Positions 12,210-22,812 of a stretch of 64,000 nt of DNA are shown here, piece after piece. Both the position numbers and the translations under genes were made by a program. The DNA is taken from the NCBI GenBank assembly GCA_031002005.1, contig JARYHS010009186.1, positions 185,034,437 through 185,098,436 of the forward strand, given 5' to 3'. The stretch comes from Vandiemenella viatica. Taxonomy: Eukaryota > Arthropoda > Insecta > Orthoptera > Morabidae. Under the pieces are notes generated by a model. The model searched no databases. It saw only the letters and a list, made by a program, of their open reading frames with translations, and had not been told where the DNA came from. Numbering within the stretch: position 1 is the stretch's first letter; the number at the start of each line of letters is the position of its first letter.

Positions 12210-12434
12210 GTGGGTGAGCAGTAACGCTCTGTCCTCGCATTCGGGAGGGACGCAGGTACGAATCCCCGCCCGGCCATCCAGATTTTGGTTTTCTATGGCT
12301 TCCCCAGATCACTCTAAGCGAATGTCGGGATGTTCTTTCAAAAGGCCATGGCTTAATTCCGTTCCTTGCCTCAGTCCCTTCCCGCCTCATATGACCTCGA
12401 TGTTGACGAGGCGTAAAGATAGAAAAAAAAAACA
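12210..12434 (+). repeat. SINE family A (left-duplication copy)
   Basis: A-box TGAGCAGTAACG and B-box GGTACGAATCCCC are near the start. The family body follows (CCATCCAGATTTTGGTTTTC), then ATGACCTCGATGTTGACGAG and GCGTAAAG, with an A-rich tail at about 12,424-12,434. The same insertion is at 48,240-48,472, so it predates the duplication. Confidence 0.9.
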
Positions 12435-13361
12435 GCAGAACTAACAGCAAATGTAAAACACATCTCAAGATACATTGTGTCAAACTGATAGGAAAATCTG
12501 TTGGCCTGCTAATATCGTGTTTATATGCATCCCCACTTCGTACTGAAAACTATTGTTGCCTGTTGTTAAATATTTTTATGATAGCCTCATCGTGGTTCAC
12601 GTTTCAAACCTAAGATGACTTCCCACACACACCAGAAGTTTCGATCGGTAGCAGCTGCAGCAAGAAGTTAGGAAACTTGTTTCAATCCGACGGCAAAGAC
12701 AAAAGACATTTTTAGTTTTATTCGTTCCCAATATCTCACTGCGAATGGAAAGCATCAACTACTTTGCATGCGACATCTATCGTACGATGCTCGACAAGAA
12801 CCTAAACACACAGTGGAGTAACAGAAACCAACGCCTCCCATAGGTGGTGTTGGAGTACTGCTCTGCAACAGGCAGCATCGTCTAATTGCCAATAAAACGC
12901 TGTATTAATAGTTTACACATGGCTCCAACATAGTGGCTTGATAAGAAGGCTCTATACACTTACTGTTATCTTTCAGTTGCCTTTTACACATTTGTAATTG
13001 CATAGGTTTAAATTTTTTAGTTGCTCTCCTAACTTAGAAACCATCTAGTATTTTTCAATTCAAGCATTTCCTTCTGCCTAGTTATCCATTTCCAATTCAT
13101 CTCAATTTTTCGGAATACAAAGCTCAAAATGATTTTACGATCATGACTGTTTTCAGTAACGGTATACTTGCATGACGGCTGCGTGAAATGACCTTAGTCT
13201 TTTCCAAGTCATTTATGTTCAACCACAAGCAGTAATGTACTCAAGACACGTTAATATCACCATGACCAGGATGTATCATAGAAATTACGTTAGTAGACCC
13301 TGGATTCCCATCAAATATGGACTACCATGTGTTTCATACTCGCAATGTGATAGAAAAAACC
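12435..13361. other. Non-coding stretch; empty site of a right-copy SINE insertion
   Basis: No gene recognised. At about 12,700-12,712 the sequence AAAAGACATTTTTAG is the uninterrupted form of the site that carries a SINE at 48,743-48,962 in the other copy. Confidence 0.7.
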
Positions 13362-14660
13362 CAGGGTGAGTCAAAAAGGACATTTAAACTTTGTAACGAT
13401 ATAGAAATTTATTGAGATAACTTAAAGAATCGATAGATGTGTCATTTTGTAGCAAACAGCCTCACGTTTCACACAAAATTGTCAAGTGTCAATTTGGTTC
13501 GATGTGACTACCATCTGTCATGCGACAAACATCCCACCGGTAATCAATTTCTTCCCACACTCGTTGCAGCAAATTTGACGTAACTTGTGCAACGGCAGCG
13601 TAGATTCGATTTTTCAGGTCGGCCAAATTGTTTGGTAGGGAAGGAACATGTACAGGATCTTTAATGAATCCCCAGAGAAAGAAATCCAGTGATGTCAAGT
13701 CTGGGGAACGAGGTGGCCATGTGATTGGTCCTTCATGGATAATCCACCAACCTGGGAAGCGATTATTGAGAAAACCTCGAACTTCCGTGAGGAAATGAGA
13801 TGTTGCACCGTCTTGCTGGTAGTAAACCATCCCATCTCGGTCATATTCATCGATTTGTGGAATTAAAAAGTTTTCAAGCATATACACAATTCCAGCGACA
13901 GTTTTCTCCATGAAGAAGAAAGGACTGTACACTTTCAATTTGCTAAGGGCACAAAACATATTAACTTTTGGGCTGTCACGATCGTGTTCAAGGGTTGCAT
14001 ATGGATTTTCGCTGCCCCATATTCTGCAGTTGTAGGTGTTCACCGTACCACTGATATGAAATGTTGGTTCATCGCTGAAGATTATGGTGTTCAGAAATGT
14101 CTCATCGTCTTCTATCCGATGCAACATATCCGCACAGAATTCCCCACGACCAACCTTATCTGCATGACTAATATGCTGTGCCAATATGAAACTTTATGGT
14201 TTCAAGTGAAAAAGTCTACGCAGTACTCGCCAGTCTCTTGTGGAATGCCAGTATCGCGAGGCGCACGTTGCGTTTATTTTTTTGGACTGCGGGCAAAGCT
14301 ATCCCTAACCTGTTTCGCATAATTGCCAACACGTGAGCAACCAGGTTATTTAGTTTCATCTCACAGTGAACAACTCGTCTCAACAAAGTTCTTGTGCCAA
14401 GAGTAAATTGTAGACCTGTTTTGAGATTCTTTAGTGTATTCGGTTCGAAATTTACACCGTGCAGTTGTTGCAGATTCGTTTCGTGAAACCAAAACAAGCA
14501 GCGAGCACGCTTCGCACCAGTGAAAGTAGCCATTTTAACTTGCATCAAACACGAGGTTGTTTGGTACAGAATGACACATCTACCGGTTCTGTAAGTTACC
14601 TCAACAAATTTCTATATCATTACAAAGTTTTGTTTTTTGTTTTTTTTTTTACTCACCCTG
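13362..14660 (-). mobile_element. Tc1/mariner-superfamily (IS630-related, DD41D-spaced) DNA transposon, left copy
   Basis: A 1.3-kb element bounded by inverted ends: CAGGGTGAGTCAAAAAGGAC at 13,362 and the complement of TTTTACTCACCCTG ending at 14,660. Inner parts of the ends also match (AACTTTGTAA(C/T)GATATAGAAATTT). A TA follows the right end; the left flank has no TA, so the target duplication is not clean. It carries one broken transposase gene on the minus strand. The same insertion in the right duplication copy (49,620-50,915) shows that it predates the duplication. Confidence 0.9.
13489..14548 (-). pseudogene. DDE transposase (DUF4817-type N-terminus, DD41D), broken
   Basis: The C-terminal 231 residues (14,184 to 13,489) are in one frame and hold the three catalytic aspartates: IIFSDEPTFHISG, YYQQDGATSHF and RSPDLTSLDFFLWG. 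There are 41 residues between the second D and the D of SLDFF, giving a DD41D arrangement. The N-terminal start (14,548) reads MATFTGAKRARCLFWFHETN, the usual beginning of DUF4817-type insect transposases, but it is in another frame and degenerates after about 40 residues. The helix-turn-helix region between them is not readable. An active enzyme would bind the terminal repeats and cut and paste the element; this copy cannot encode it. Confidence 0.88.
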
Positions 14661-15490
14661 TACAGTTTGTATCAAGCAGCGAGAATATTGTAATATATCG
14701 TGTATAAATTCAGAAACGAAAACTCATGGCCTGAAGGAGTGGTTAATTATTTACATTTAACTGAATTAAACTTTGTTCGCACGAAAAATTCCACCGCAAA
14801 ATGTTTTTTTTCGTTTCAGATTTTCCGTAAATATAAAATTTATTTTGCTTTATTTATTTTTGAAGCAGTTAAATATTTTAAGGTAATTTGCAGAAACAGA
14901 CAATAAACATTTGCCAAGCAGTTGCAGTATTTAAAGTTACAGATTAAATATTGTGAGAAAATAAACATACTTTCAAGTTGTTTTATTTTATTTTTTCAAG
15001 TTTCACCTGACGGTTCTCCAGTATTGTTTAAAGCAATGTACTGGTAAATTCAATTCTGATATGACATATATGTTAAGAAGTACCATAACACATTACAGAA
15101 GCTAATTTTCTCACAAAAAGTGAGCGGATCTGATATCGTTAATTCTTGTTTTACTGTACGGTTCAATTTAAGTGGGTAGCAGCGGCTGTGTATTGATGCT
15201 TCTAACATGTAAGGAGCCAACACAGGCACTTAATATCTGAAAAAACTTTGCTACACAAATGGAGACAGGATTTGTAGGATATTTTGAAAATAAAGTTTTA
15301 GAGTAGCTTTTCTGTGTCAATACGAGAGCGTTGTTGTGACAAAGTATTACTTTGCATTTATATACATTTAATTAAAGACATTATTTATAACTCTATATCG
15401 AAATATTGTATTATTTTTTCACATATCCAGAGCCCCTAGAACGCAGTGACAACATATTACGCCACTCGGAATTTAGTGTTTTATATTGGC
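14661..15490. other. Non-coding stretch of left duplication copy
   Basis: AT-rich. Matches 50,916-51,726 with only a few percent difference. No gene recognised. Confidence 0.6.
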
Positions 15491-15727
15491 CCATTTTTGC
15501 TTATAGCTTTACGCCTCGTCGACGTCGAGGAGATTAGAGGCGGGAAAGGATGTGAGTGGAAGGAACGGGAAGGAATTCGGCCATGACATGTTGAGGGAAG
15601 CATTCCGGCATTCACCTGGAGTTATTTGTGGAAACCATGGAAAACCCAAATCTAAATGTCCGGACGAGGATTCGAACCCACGTCCTCCCGAATGCGAGGC
15701 CAGAGCTTTACCGCTCACCCGCCCGGT
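15491..15727 (-). repeat. SINE family A, near-consensus copy
   Basis: Minus strand. The head is at the high-coordinate end (GGGTGAGCGGTAAAGCTCTG, then GTGGGTTCGAATCC). The body includes GGTTTTCCATGGTTTCCACA and ends GACGTCGACGAGGCGTAAAG followed by a short A-rich tail. The orthologous copy at 51,727-51,968 shows that it was present before the duplication. Confidence 0.93.
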
Positions 15728-17180
15728 TTTTATATTGATTTATGAAGATTTACAGGTTTTCCCCCGTCGTCAAGTGATTTATACTTACACAGAAGTGTGT
15801 TAGTAAACTTCTTGAACTTCAAAATGACGGATTGCTTTTTAAATAACTTTTATTATGCAGAAAACACTTCAGCAATACATATACGTACCTGGCTTTTAAT
15901 TTATCTCCGAAGATTAAAGTAAATAATTATTAAAAAAATGTCGTAGCGTTCGTTTTAGTATTATTCCAAGTGAGCTTGCGCGTATGTGATTATCAGCAGC
16001 TTAAATAGACATGGTAGAATGTTCTAGAATACAATAAAGACTTCGATCGATGCTTTTGGATATCAGAAAATGGCGTTAACAATATAAATCAGACAAGCAC
16101 CATTAAAGCTTATCCAAAATTACTTAAAATTGAAACATATTTACAAGCATTTAACAGAACATATACAAAATTAAACAATTCCAAACAGTCAAAATATCAC
16201 TGAAAACATAATGACTTACACAATATTCCTTGCTACAGTATTGTAATTAATTATGACAAACGCTATACTGCTTTTAATATATTTACAACAGCTGCTCATT
16301 CCATATTAAACCATTTTCAGCCACCAAAACACCACAGATTCATAAAAATAATTATACAAATTTAATCCGTTATTTCGCTTCTCATCTCATACATAAATTT
16401 AGTTAATTACAAGGATAGAAGTTAGTGGAAACGGGATTTAGGGCTGTGATAATATGCTGAAAAATTGAACCAAGAGAAAATAATATATCGTTGGATGATA
16501 TTTTTGTACAAATTTGTAGATATTATAGCAAATATTACGTGTCTCAGTTTACAGTTTTTTGTAAAAAATGAAGAATGCACAAGAGACAGGAAGAAAGTAA
16601 ATCGCAAATTACACATTTAAAAAACTCTGTGGAAACTGAAAATGGGAAATTACAGAAAGGAGGTGATGAGTGTAATAGACAGGCATAAAAGAAAAACAAA
16701 GAGTACTGTAATTTTCTAGGATTATTTTAAGATGAAAAAAGAATTTTAAAAAATATCCGATGATGTTGATCATAGAGAATGTAAATTAAAATTTTAAGTT
16801 AAGAGAATCTGTTACCAAGAATAGAAAGAAATAAGGTGTCAGATCAGGTTGTCTCGTAGCTTAATTATTAGTGAAAATGTATTCACTAGTTGTATCCTCA
16901 GATTCCATCTTACTAATTAGATTCTGCAGTGCACTCAAACTCCCATTCTCTGACACTGCATCTGTAACAGTGTTATCGAGATACCCCACAGTGGTAGTCA
17001 ATACGACATTTCACTACTGGTCTTTAATTAGTTGCCGCTGACAGCTCTATAAGAGCTAATGGCAAGTGTATCTCGAAATGAGCATCCTCGGTAGGAATTA
17101 ATTAAACAAAGTTCACCGTCTACTCTTTGCCAAACAGTGCTTACACATTGTTCAAATACGCATAATACTAGTCTTTGACC
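15728..17180. other. Non-coding stretch of left duplication copy
   Basis: No gene recognised. The last part (16,840-17,180) is nearly identical to 53,050-53,400 in the right copy, with only a few differences. Confidence 0.6.
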
Positions 17181-18170
17181 TTGTAATGAATTAAAAAGTG
17201 CAGTGCCATTGGGCACTAAGTGATCCCACGGTATGTGTGAATAATGCCGATGCGTCGTGTCAACGAACAGAAACGTGACGGAACTAAAGCGTCCGGATTT
17301 ACACGCACCTTGGGGGGTGCTGACAAGGTCCCACTCAACTTGGACATTAAGCGGATTTATAACCCCCATAAATAACTGAGACCCGCTTTCTATTTTCGCA
17401 CGTTTCGGAAAGTTCCCGCCGAAAGCTGGCGCGGACTAGCAAAAATAAACCTTAGTGACGTTTCCTAGTAAATGAGTGCTTTATGAGAGTAGGGGAAGAC
17501 GATCCAGCCAATAGAGAAGCCGCCTCAATTTATTGCCGTGTTGGTGTTTTTCTTGTCTGTTCTGGGCCAATGTGCTGCTGATTCTTTGGCGCGGATTGCG
17601 GTGATTCGCCAAGAGCCGGACGCGACATCTCATTACGACAAGTACAGAGTCTTGCTCGGAGGAGAAGAACGGACGACGAGACATTCTGGTGCAGATCTTC
17701 ATCTAGTACGGCCGAAGTGATTTTCGCGGAGTACGAGACGGCAGCTGGGGACGCTGCCATCACGCGGTGCGTTCGAGGAAGCTGAAAGACCGCATGTGGC
17801 GCTGGTCTTACCTGGTCGCTGACCTGGGCTGTGAACAATGGTAAAAGCTACGACCCGGACGGAAACTCATGCAATCGTTCCACCCAGTAATGACCCTGAG
17901 ATTTTGCAATGACCCTGAGATTTTGCTCTAACTGTTTGATATTCAATGATATGTAATTGTTAACCTCAGAATAAAAACAAACTTCATGTTTGACTAATTT
18001 CACAATAATAAATTGTACACCCAATTTTCAATTTTCCTATTCATTACAATAATATTTCATGTGATTAGCTGAAGATTAAGTATGATTTTTGATATTCCAA
18101 ATTGATAATTTTGCTAATGATAAAACAGTATGACCCAAAAGTAAACGTCCGCAAGGTAGACGTTACAACC
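17181..18170. other. 990-bp block present only in the left duplication copy
   Basis: The right copy joins directly from TCTTTGACC to TCATAAGCTC at 53,400/53,401. The left block is flanked by ACC (17,178-17,180 and 18,168-18,170). It begins TTGTAATG and ends CGTTACAA, an 8-bp imperfect inverted end. Two readings fit: insertion of a small DNA transposon with a 3-bp TSD, or deletion from the right copy through ACC microhomology. A GC-richer core (about 17,470-17,850) holds a 60-codon open frame starting GTG at 17,538 with a hydrophobic beginning (LVFFLSVLG). I do not consider it a supported gene. Confidence 0.75.
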
Positions 18171-19318
18171 TCATAAGCTCTAGTATTTTTAATTAAACGA
18201 TTTTCTGGAAGTTTACAAAGACGAGGTCGAGTGTCAGTTTGGAAAGTTGAGTTCCCCGAAGATAAAAAAAGTTTCGATACTTTGTAAACCATACAGCGCG
18301 TACATTACAATGAAGTTTTAATATATATGAGAAGGTAAAAAATTAATACATCCGTCAGTAACAACAGTTCTTCAGTATGTCACGATAAGTAATCGGTATG
18401 TTTCTGTAAGTTTCGATTGTGGGCAGCTGGCCTACATTGGAAGTGCGTAGAGTCAGCACGCATTAATCTACTTAAAATTAATAAAATTCATTTGTTGCAG
18501 AATACAATGCAATACAATTTTTAAAATATTCGACATTTCTTCGCTATAATAATTGAGAGACGAAACTTACAAACATTATTTAAAAAAAAAAAAAAATGGA
18601 TAATCTTAGAGCCTATGACAAATTTAGATCAAAGATAGGTTAGAAGATAAATCATCTTCCGGCTTTTCCAAAAAAGTTCTACTCGCCGGAAACCGAATAC
18701 TCTACAGGTTATACCAAGTGTCAATGAGAGCGAATGAACATCGGTCGGCCTAGTAGTCAACTATCCACCGGTGAACGAAGTCGTCGATTTCATTTCCTGT
18801 AATGGGCCTGTCGATATGTCCAATAAGTCGCTCGTCTCCTGCCTCGTTATCAACCATGCATCGTCGGAAGCATTGGGAATCTATGATTTGTGGAAAGTTT
18901 AATGGGCGGGAATGTAATAATCGCCTTAAAAATCGTAATTAAGGACAAAGAATTTGGACTCGACGGAACACACAATTCGAAGGTCACAAAAAATATGAGT
19001 TAACATCTACAGGGTGATGCGGTTAATGGCGGCCGTGACTCTGTATAACACTGATTTATATCTCACATGTCATCAACAACAACTGTGGTGGTTGGTTGTG
19101 AGTAGAGGAGGAGATAAGGGCTCTCAGACATACGCCATATCACCTCCTCCTTCTCGCCAGATCAATCATACACTGGGGCTACCGCTCCAGCTACGGGAAC
19201 TGAAGAATGACAGTCTAGTACAGCGGGGAGGGACCGTGGTTAGACACAGAAGGGGCGACCGTGGATAGCCTCTCGACGACGGCACCGCTACAACGGGAAC
19301 GAAGACCATCAAGTCCCC
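18171..19318. other. Non-coding stretch of left duplication copy
   Basis: Matches 53,401-54,546. It contains a poly(A) run near 18,582 and no recognised gene. Confidence 0.6.
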
Positions 19319-20440
19319 AGTCATAAGCTAGGCATACACACACACATTTGTGCGCCAGCAATTCCGTGGCGATCCATATAGACGATAAAATGTGTGTGGG
19401 CCGCATCACAAGCCAATAACAATTGTTACATAGTTGTACGCGGCGAGCATGCGCGACGGTAACCATTCACACAAATATCTCACTTAACAATTTACTCGCG
19501 GCAGATAAGACTTGTACAGTGTTAAGTAAGATGAACAGAGAATTTGATAACTTGATTTCATTGCGACATATCAGCAACATACTGAATTTGGAAGGTGAAA
19601 CCAAAAAGAGGACGCGAACAGAAATTAAAAAAAAAAAAAAAAAAATAGGATATAGTGCATTGATAGAGGTTAGCGGGAAATATAATATAAAAGTTGACAG
19701 TGCATTAATAAAAAAACAGAAAATCCACTCTTTACGGAGTGCTTTTCGCAAGAAATATATATAAAAATTGAAAATTCAACAAGAACTGTAATAGGCGAAG
19801 ACGAAATCTACAAACCTAATTTACGCTATTACTACAACTTACTACTGTTTATGAGAGATCAACACGAACCAATGAACAGTATAGGAATCCCAAATTATGA
19901 AGGAGAACATGAATAATATTGAGGAAAATGTATTGGAAGATGTATATGTGCACTTATGTGAATACCGAAGAAATCGATGAAAATGCTTTTCAAATAGTAC
20001 AAGTAGCAGTATATGATCGTGTTTATAATCTTCCTGCAACCACTTTTTTGTCATACTTTCCGTTTGTTCTTTTTTACAGTTCTAATATAAGCTGCTGCAC
20101 GAATAAATACTTTTTTGTGTGTATAACTTAAAAACTTGTTTCATTTCAATATTGTCATGTCGCTTGTAACATAACCTCACTACACTTGGCTCGCGATGTT
20201 TTGGAATTCCCAGTGAGCCGCGAGCCAGGGAATCATGACGGATAAATCCGTAGACCACTACCATAAACACAACAATTTGAGGCGCGGCGAGCCAGCTGAA
20301 CGACAAATGTGTGAAACTGATGTTCCTGTGTTTGGGCTCACACAAGTACAGGCTCGTCACGAGAATATCCGCGCGCATATCTTCAGCAAACTTGCTCGCG
20401 CACAAATGTGTGTGTGTGTATGGGCAGCTATAGAGCATTC
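19319..20440 (+). mobile_element. Putative DNA transposon carrying a MADF gene, left copy
   Basis: Inverted ends flank the MADF remnant. The left end at 19,321-19,362 contains GGCATACACACACACATTTG then TGCGCCAGCAA. The right end at 20,391-20,431, read on the minus strand, contains GCCCATACACACACACATTT then GTGCGCGAGCAA. Matching extends weakly outward (ATAAGCTA against ATAGCTGC). Exact termini and TSD were not resolved. MADF/Myb-like proteins are the usual second gene of PIF/Harbinger elements, which suggests a non-autonomous member of that group; no transposase is present. The same element is in the right copy. Confidence 0.6.
19531..19916 (+). pseudogene. MADF-domain (Myb/SANT-like DNA-binding) protein, broken
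   Basis: MADF domains are ~80-90-residue DNA-binding modules found in insect transcription factors and in transposon-borne proteins. The start is ATG at 19,531 (MNREF, aligned with MSREFVADFIATYQQHTEF in the right copy). An indel then changes frame, a poly(A) run (19,628-19,645) interrupts the middle, and YSALIEVSGKYNIKVDSALI and KIHSLRSAFRKKY are readable in frame to a stop after 19,761. The remainder (GEDEIYKPNLRYYYN) continues in another frame to TAA at 19,914-19,916. The family assignment rests on this characteristic order of blocks. Confidence 0.75.
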
Positions 20441-20540
20441 GTTTTAGCGTTCAATCTTGCCAGAAGGAATTCAGGGTGTTGTTGCGGGTCTGATTTTTGG
20501 TCCATGTACTAACGAGCTCCTTTATGCAACCCTCTCTTTA

Positions 20541-20760
20541 TTTTTTTACTCATGGCTTTACGCCTCGTCCACGTCGTGGTCATTAGAAGACGGGAAGGGG
20601 ACTGGGTACAGGGAACGGGAAAGAATTCGGCCATGGCCTTTTGAAGGAAGCGTCCCGGCATTCACCTGGAGTGATTTGGGGAAGCCGTAGAAAATCGAAA
20701 CCTGGATGCCCGGATAGGGATTCAAACCGTCGTCCTCCAGAATGCGAGGCCAGAACGACC
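20541..20760 (-). repeat. SINE family A, 5'-truncated copy
   Basis: Minus strand. The tail is at the low-coordinate end (TTTTTTTACTCATGGCTTTA, CGCCTCGTCCACGTCGTGG). The body is intact. The head stops at the B-box-side sequence GAATGCGAGGCCAGAAC, so the A-box is missing. Shared with 55,734-55,950. Confidence 0.9.
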
Positions 20761-21194
20761 CTCTCAAAAATAAAACTGTTTCTAGCGCCGACCTCGTAGC
20801 TTCTGTATCGGCTATGGGAAAGAACGAAGTTCCTTCTCGTCGAATGTAACCTCTGTCACTTGGTAACGTGGCTGATCATAGTCTCCGCCACTTTATTTTA
20901 TGGTAGTTCATCACTTGCGTGGACTGTTTGTTGCCTGTTTCTCTGCCACTACTTATGCGCCTCGCTTCTAGATGGCTGCTGCAGCTAAACAGATGGGCTG
21001 TCCTTTCCATTTTATTTGTTGCGTTAAGCTGGATAACGCAATGGGCTGAGAATGTACAGCAACGTTGCATCTACTAAGAAAAGATATTTCCATTATATTC
21101 AAAACCCCAGCACCAAATTGTCTGCTGGAATTCAAACACTGTGTGGTAAGACCACACTTCGGTCAGTACGACATATTTATCTCTTCGCTTTACG
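20761..21194. other. Non-coding stretch up to the Jockey insertion
   Basis: Matches 55,951-56,395. No gene recognised. The target sequence AATCTTCAATGT lies at its end. Confidence 0.6.
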
Positions 21195-21455
21195 AATCTT
21201 CAATGTGATTGAGGAGGAGGAAGGAAGTGATCGGAGTATTATCGTGTGTTATCGTACTGTACAAGGAAGATATTTTGGTGACGACGAAGCGTGGTTATAT
21301 TGGACATTGTTCTGGTTTATTGTTTAGGACTAGTGCTTAGTGACTTGTTTGACGACTTGGCATTACTTTGGAACCCGGGAATACCTAACGGTGACAACAA
21401 GGGTTCCACTTGTAAGCCTCACTGACCTCAACGGTGACGACCCGGCGTAACGTAA

Positions 21456-22812
21456 ATGATGCAGAGTGGAAAAGGGCGTAGCGGTACGGACGTGGATGAA
21501 TCCTGCTCAGACCGCGAAATGGATGACAACCGTTGGCAACTAGACTATGGAGAAGAAGAGGAGCCGCCATTCCTGACAGTTAAAAGTAACAGAAAAGAGA
21601 GCACCAGAAAAGAAAAATAGAGAAAACTGAAACCTACAAAATCCGTTGCTGCTAAGCAACAGATTTGAGCCACTGAGTACGGAACCATGTGAAAGCCAGG
21701 CTGATGTTCAAATGGATGACGTACCTACTCAACCAACAGGACAGCTAAGTCTGCAGATAACATTCTACCACCAGTTGTGATCATGCACACAGAAAACTTT
21801 CGTGCAATGAATGTCACAATTAAAAAGCATCTCCAAGGAAACTTGAAAGTCACTCTACCGTGGAGAAACGCTGAAATACCACGTGGAAAACCTACATGAT
21901 TACCATATGCTTGTGAAATTTTTCAAAGAAAACAAAATAGAGTATTTCACGTACCAGATGCCTGAAAACAAACTACTACAGGTTGTGATAAAAGGTTTAC
22001 CATCTACAGTTACGGCAGAAGAAGTCAAAGAAGAACTAATCGTACTAGGATACAACATTATCTCAGTGCATCAGTTCAAGAAAAGAGATACTAGCAGCAG
22101 GGAACTAATCCCCTTGCCAACTTTCCTCGTATCGCTGAAACCTGGAATTTCATCTGAAAAAATTTATGACCAAAAATCACTCATTTATACCAAGATACAA
22201 GTAGAACGATATCGCAACAGACTTGGACCTCCACAGTGCCAAAGGTGTCAGCGTATCGGACACACTGCACGATACTGTCAATTGGCTTATCGATGTGTGA
22301 AATGCGCTAACCTGCACCCCACAAACCAGTGCACACTTCCAGATAACCAAAGGGCCACCTGCGCAAACTGCGGTGGCAACCATGCTGCATCATGGAAAGG
22401 GTGCAGCATATACCAAAATGCCCTACGACCTCCAAAACCAAGAAGTCAAAGAAACAATGAACAAGAAAAATACAACAGACAACAGCCAGCTAGTACAAGC
22501 AACCAGTGGCAAGCGCAACCACCGGTGGGTAACAGATACCGGCACCAAGAAGCAGAAGGACCACAGGACTCGCAACGACGCTTTAACCGGAAATCATACG
22601 CTGATGCAGCTGCAGGACGGAACATGCATCAAATGCACAACGAAAACTCAAACAGAGAAGGAAACAACCCGGACAACGAAGAAGGGCTAACAGATTGCTT
22701 TCACAAGTTCATATACAAGTTCAAACGGATGGCACAAAAAATGAAGACAGCAAGAGGAACCATGGAGAAACTACTTATATTTGCTGAATGCGTTCTGTCC
22801 TTTCTGGAATAA
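21456..22812 (+). pseudogene. ORF1/Gag of the Jockey-type LINE (zinc-knuckle protein), broken N-terminus
   Basis: An N-terminal piece starts at ATG 21,456 (MMQSGKGRSGTDVDES), is acidic and ends FLTVKSNRK...EK at TAG 21,618-21,620. The next ~250 bp is readable only in pieces. From 21,883 one frame gives 309 residues: NLHDYHMLVKFFKENKIEYF, IKGLPSTVTAEEV (an RRM-like PRE_C2HC-type Gag region) and PLPTFLVSLKPG. Three zinc knuckles follow at about 22,237-22,405: CQRCQRIGHTARYC, CVKCANLHPTNQC and CANCGGNHAASWKGC. The tail is basic and asparagine/glutamine-rich. The stop at 22,810-22,812 is three bases before an ORF2 ATG. The pattern matches Jockey-clade Gag. Confidence 0.9.

Noticed and set aside
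17538..17720. Small secreted protein (hydrophobic start LVFFLSVLG)
   Set aside because: It starts at GTG rather than ATG, lies in a block missing from the other copy, and resembles no known family. An exon cannot be excluded but is not supported.
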